6,849 bases of DNA, from NCBI GenBank assembly GCA_040080915.1, contig JBEBHD010000270.1, forward strand, positions 1-6,849. Direction: 5' to 3'. Below, one piece after another: positions 4,963 through 6,849 of this stretch; position 1 is the first letter of the stretch; every line of letters begins with the position of its first letter. Origin of the DNA: M3007 sp040080915 (GTDB lineage Bacteria > Bacteroidota > Bacteroidia > Chitinophagales > Saprospiraceae). Under the pieces are notes generated by a model that was not told the DNA's origin, did no database searches, and saw only the letters and a program-made list of their open reading frames with translations. Made by a program: the position numbers and the translations under genes.

Positions 4963-6849
4963 CTATTTCAGCAACGTCACATTTCCTTTGTTTTCAAAAA
5001 CCTGCCCATTCCCGCACCGAACGCGCAGATACCACCCAAAAGCATCCGGCGACACCGCTTGCTCCCGGAATGTACCATCCCAGCCAGTGTGTTGCGGGTC
5101 TTCCGTCCGGTACACCTCCTCGCCCCAGCGGTTATACACGATGAAGTACAATTCCGTGATATCGGTGCCGCGCACCCGGAACCGATCGTTGTTGCCGTCG
5201 CCATTGGGCGTGAATGCCTGCGGCACGAAAATGTACGGGTCGCGGCACTGGGTTTCCATAAAAAACACCTCCACGGTAGCCGTAGCCGTGCATAAATCGT
5301 CGCCAGTGACGGTCACGGTGTACGTTTGCGGGCCGTTGGGTGTAGCCGTCGGTGTGGGTGTGTCAGCACCGGTGAGCGTTTCAGCGGGCGACCACGAGTA
5401 AGTGTACGTCCCGGCGTTTCCAACCGGAACGGCAAGCAGAGTGGTTGATTCGTTGAGGCAAACGGTGTCCTTGCCCGTCACCTCGGCGGTCACGCCCACG
5501 AAGATCGTCTCCACCGTCACAGTGTCACGAGCCACGCACAAGCCGGAAACATCGGTCGCAATGGCGATGTAGGTGCCTGCGCCCACCGAATCGGGGTTAA
5601 CCGGGTTGCCAGCCAAGTCGGTCCAAACGATCGTTCCGGGCAGGCTTGTCACCGCCGAAAGCATGGCTTCCGGTTCGCACACGCGCACGTCCGGAGCCGT
5701 CACGGTGAACGCGTCCGGCGTGACCGTCACGGCCGTGGCAAATGGCCGCACGCAGGGTTCGGCACTCACGAACGTCACCGGATACACACCCGGCTGTGGG
5801 TAAATATGGGCCACGCTGTCCAGGGTGCTGGTGGCGCTATTGTCGCCAAAATTCCACGTGCCCGTGTATCCGCTGGTATTTTCAAAAACCACCGTGGTGC
5901 CGTTGCAGGCCTGTGAAACGGTGATGAACGGAGCTAGGTCAATGCTGTCCAGCAATGTGACCACCGCCGAATCAGTGGCGATACACAACTGCGTGGGATC
6001 AAGCGCGGTAGCGATATACGTGCCCGCTCCCACTGATGCCGGGTTGACCGGGTTGCCGGCCAAGTCGGTCCAGGTCACCGTGGCCGGGAACGACGTGGTG
6101 GCGCTCAGGGTGGCAACGGAGTCGCAAGCCATCATGTCCGGGGCGTTTACGCTGAAAAACGAAGGCGAGAGCGGGAGCATTTCCAAGTATGGTTGCACAC
6201 AGTCTCCATCGGGGACAAATTGAACGGTGTAGGTTGCAAACCCCGCGTAGGAATGCAAAACGGTATCTTTTGAAGAAAACAGGGTAGTGCCATCGCCAAA
6301 AGACCACGTGCCAGCCAAGCCGCTGGTGTTTACAAAAATCACGCTCAGGCTGTTGCAGCGAATAATTACATCAACATCGTTGCTGACATCAATCGAGTCC
6401 TGCAGCGTCACCGTCACCGTGGCGGTGTCGGTGCAAAGCCCGGACAAATCCGTGGCCGTGGCGATGTACGTCCCGGCACCAACCGCGTTGGGATTCAGCA
6501 CCGGCTGCCCGCTGGCGGTCGTCCACACCACCGTGCCCGGCGGGTTGGTCGTGGCCGTCAGGCTGGCCGACGGTTCGCAACCCGTCACGTCCGGGGCCGT
6601 TACCGAAAACCCGTCGTTCGAAGGCGAAACCTCCAAAACCACCGGCTCCACGCAGTCCGCGTTGGCCGTGAACGTGACGGTGTAGGTGCCAAAATTCGCG
6701 TATGCGTGGGTGCCCGAGTTGACGGTATCGGTGGTGTTGTCGCCGAAATCCCAGGTTCCGTTTTGGCCGCTGGTGTTCAAAAAATTGATCGTCGTGCTGT
6801 TGCAGTTTTCTTTCACCGAAACCTGCGCAGAAATGTCAATCGAGTCCTG
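4963..6849 (-). CDS. 3' part of a large PKD/Ig-like repeat surface protein with T9SS type B (CHU_C, gliding-motility-associated) sorting domain
   Basis: The minus-strand frame stays open to the window edge, so the gene is 5'-partial; a GTG at 6816 is internal and not a start, because the repeat pattern continues in frame through 6849. At least 628 residues are visible. Counting from that GTG codon as residue 1, three consecutive 149-150-residue units each hold a PKD-like half (NTSGxxGTWxFGD, then TYTVxF, then CVxP) and an Ig-like half (FxVxAPDxxxC, then VGAGTYIA, then LC). A different Ig/PKD-like domain follows (about 438-522, SWSPAETLTGADTPTPT), then the CHU_C domain (about 523-617): YIFVPQAFTPNGDGNNDRF, FIVYNRWGEEVYR, TGWDG, DAFGWYLRVRC and a NVTLLK end. 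Family knowledge: type B T9SS substrates are secreted and usually surface-attached; such repeat proteins are often adhesins or matrix proteins. It is convergent to the regulator gene, with 9 nt between stops. Confidence 0.9.
   Translation of the reverse strand, partial: QDSIDISAQVSVKENCNSTTINFLNTSGQNGTWDFGDNTTDTVNSGTHAYANFGTYTVTFTANADCVEPVVLEVSPSNDGFSVTAPDVTGCEPSASLTATTNPPGTVVWTTASGQPVLNPNAVGAGTYIATATDLSGLCTDTATVTVTLQDSIDVSNDVDVIIRCNSLSVIFVNTSGLAGTWSFGDGTTLFSSKDTVLHSYAGFATYTVQFVPDGDCVQPYLEMLPLSPSFFSVNAPDMMACDSVATLSATTSFPATVTWTDLAGNPVNPASVGAGTYIATALDPTQLCIATDSAVVTLLDSIDLAPFITVSQACNGTTVVFENTSGYTGTWNFGDNSATSTLDSVAHIYPQPGVYPVTFVSAEPCVRPFATAVTVTPDAFTVTAPDVRVCEPEAMLSAVTSLPGTIVWTDLAGNPVNPDSVGAGTYIAIATDVSGLCVARDTVTVETIFVGVTAEVTGKDTVCLNESTTLLAVPVGNAGTYTYSWSPAETLTGADTPTPTATPNGPQTYTVTVTGDDLCTATATVEVFFMETQCRDPYIFVPQAFTPNGDGNNDRFRVRGTDITELYFIVYNRWGEEVYRTEDPQHTGWDGTFREQAVSPDAFGWYLRVRCGNGQVFENKGNVTLLK
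5506..6849 (-). repeat. Tandem array of about 447-450-bp coding repeats (three units in view)
   Basis: Units read on the minus strand: 6849-6403 (447 bp), 6402-5953 (450 bp) and 5952-5506 (447 bp). Boundaries were set at the (Q/L)DSID motif, which starts units 1-3; the window happens to end exactly on one such boundary, so more units probably lie beyond it. Each unit encodes four cysteines at matching places (near CN, CVxP, PDxxxC and LC). DNA similarity is patchy: blocks such as AGCCAAGTCGGTCCA (5611-5625) and GGCCAAGTCGGTCCA (6058-6072) are nearly identical, while other parts have drifted, so this is an old duplication and not a recent expansion. Confidence 0.85.

Noticed and set aside
6814..6816. 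GTG as the start of the minus-strand repeat protein
   Set aside because: The frame stays open to the window edge and encodes the expected start of a repeat unit (QDSIDIS), so the true start is outside the window.

Overview
The window looks like chromosomal DNA of a GC-rich member of the Bacteroidota, most likely in the Saprospirales/Chitinophagales neighbourhood. This rests on two different type IX secretion (T9SS) C-terminal sorting domains (type A on the first protein, type B/CHU_C on the last), PKD-type tandem repeats, carboxypeptidase-regulatory-like domains, and start codons without clear Shine-Dalgarno sequences. The lineage is inferred from protein families, not from a marker gene.

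Layout. Positions 17-2107 (+) encode a secreted von Willebrand factor A (vWA) protein. Positions 2108-2383 are non-coding but structured: a terminator-like hairpin, a pair of mutually inverted 24-nt palindromes, and a candidate operator/promoter. Positions 2384-3743 (+) hold a two-gene operon: a class I SAM-dependent methyltransferase and a DinB-fold protein. After a 79-nt gap with a second copy of the candidate operator/promoter come a 69-codon broken outer-membrane-protein gene (3823-4032) and, 3 nt later, a DJ-1/PfpI-AraC (GlxA-like) transcription regulator (4036-4953). Convergent to it, with only 9 nt between stop codons, is the 3' part of a large repetitive adhesin-like T9SS protein on the minus strand (4963 to the window edge). 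Its start lies outside the window.

How the parts may work together. The most interesting signal is regulatory. The intergenic regions before the methyltransferase operon and before the regulator unit share TTTGGCC-N14-(C/T)(T/C)TGGCC, with half-sites exactly 21 bp apart. Each is followed 22-23 nt later by the same octamer GACTTTTG and then, 21-22 nt further on, by a start codon. A 21-bp direct repeat is the geometry used by AraC-family activators, and an AraC-family regulator is encoded right there. My inference is a small local regulon in which the regulator controls itself and the methyltransferase/DinB operon. The ligand and the methylated substrate cannot be told from sequence.

I see no CRISPR array, tRNA, rRNA, transposase or recognisable defence system. 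The two secreted proteins at the edges seem unrelated to the central regulatory module.
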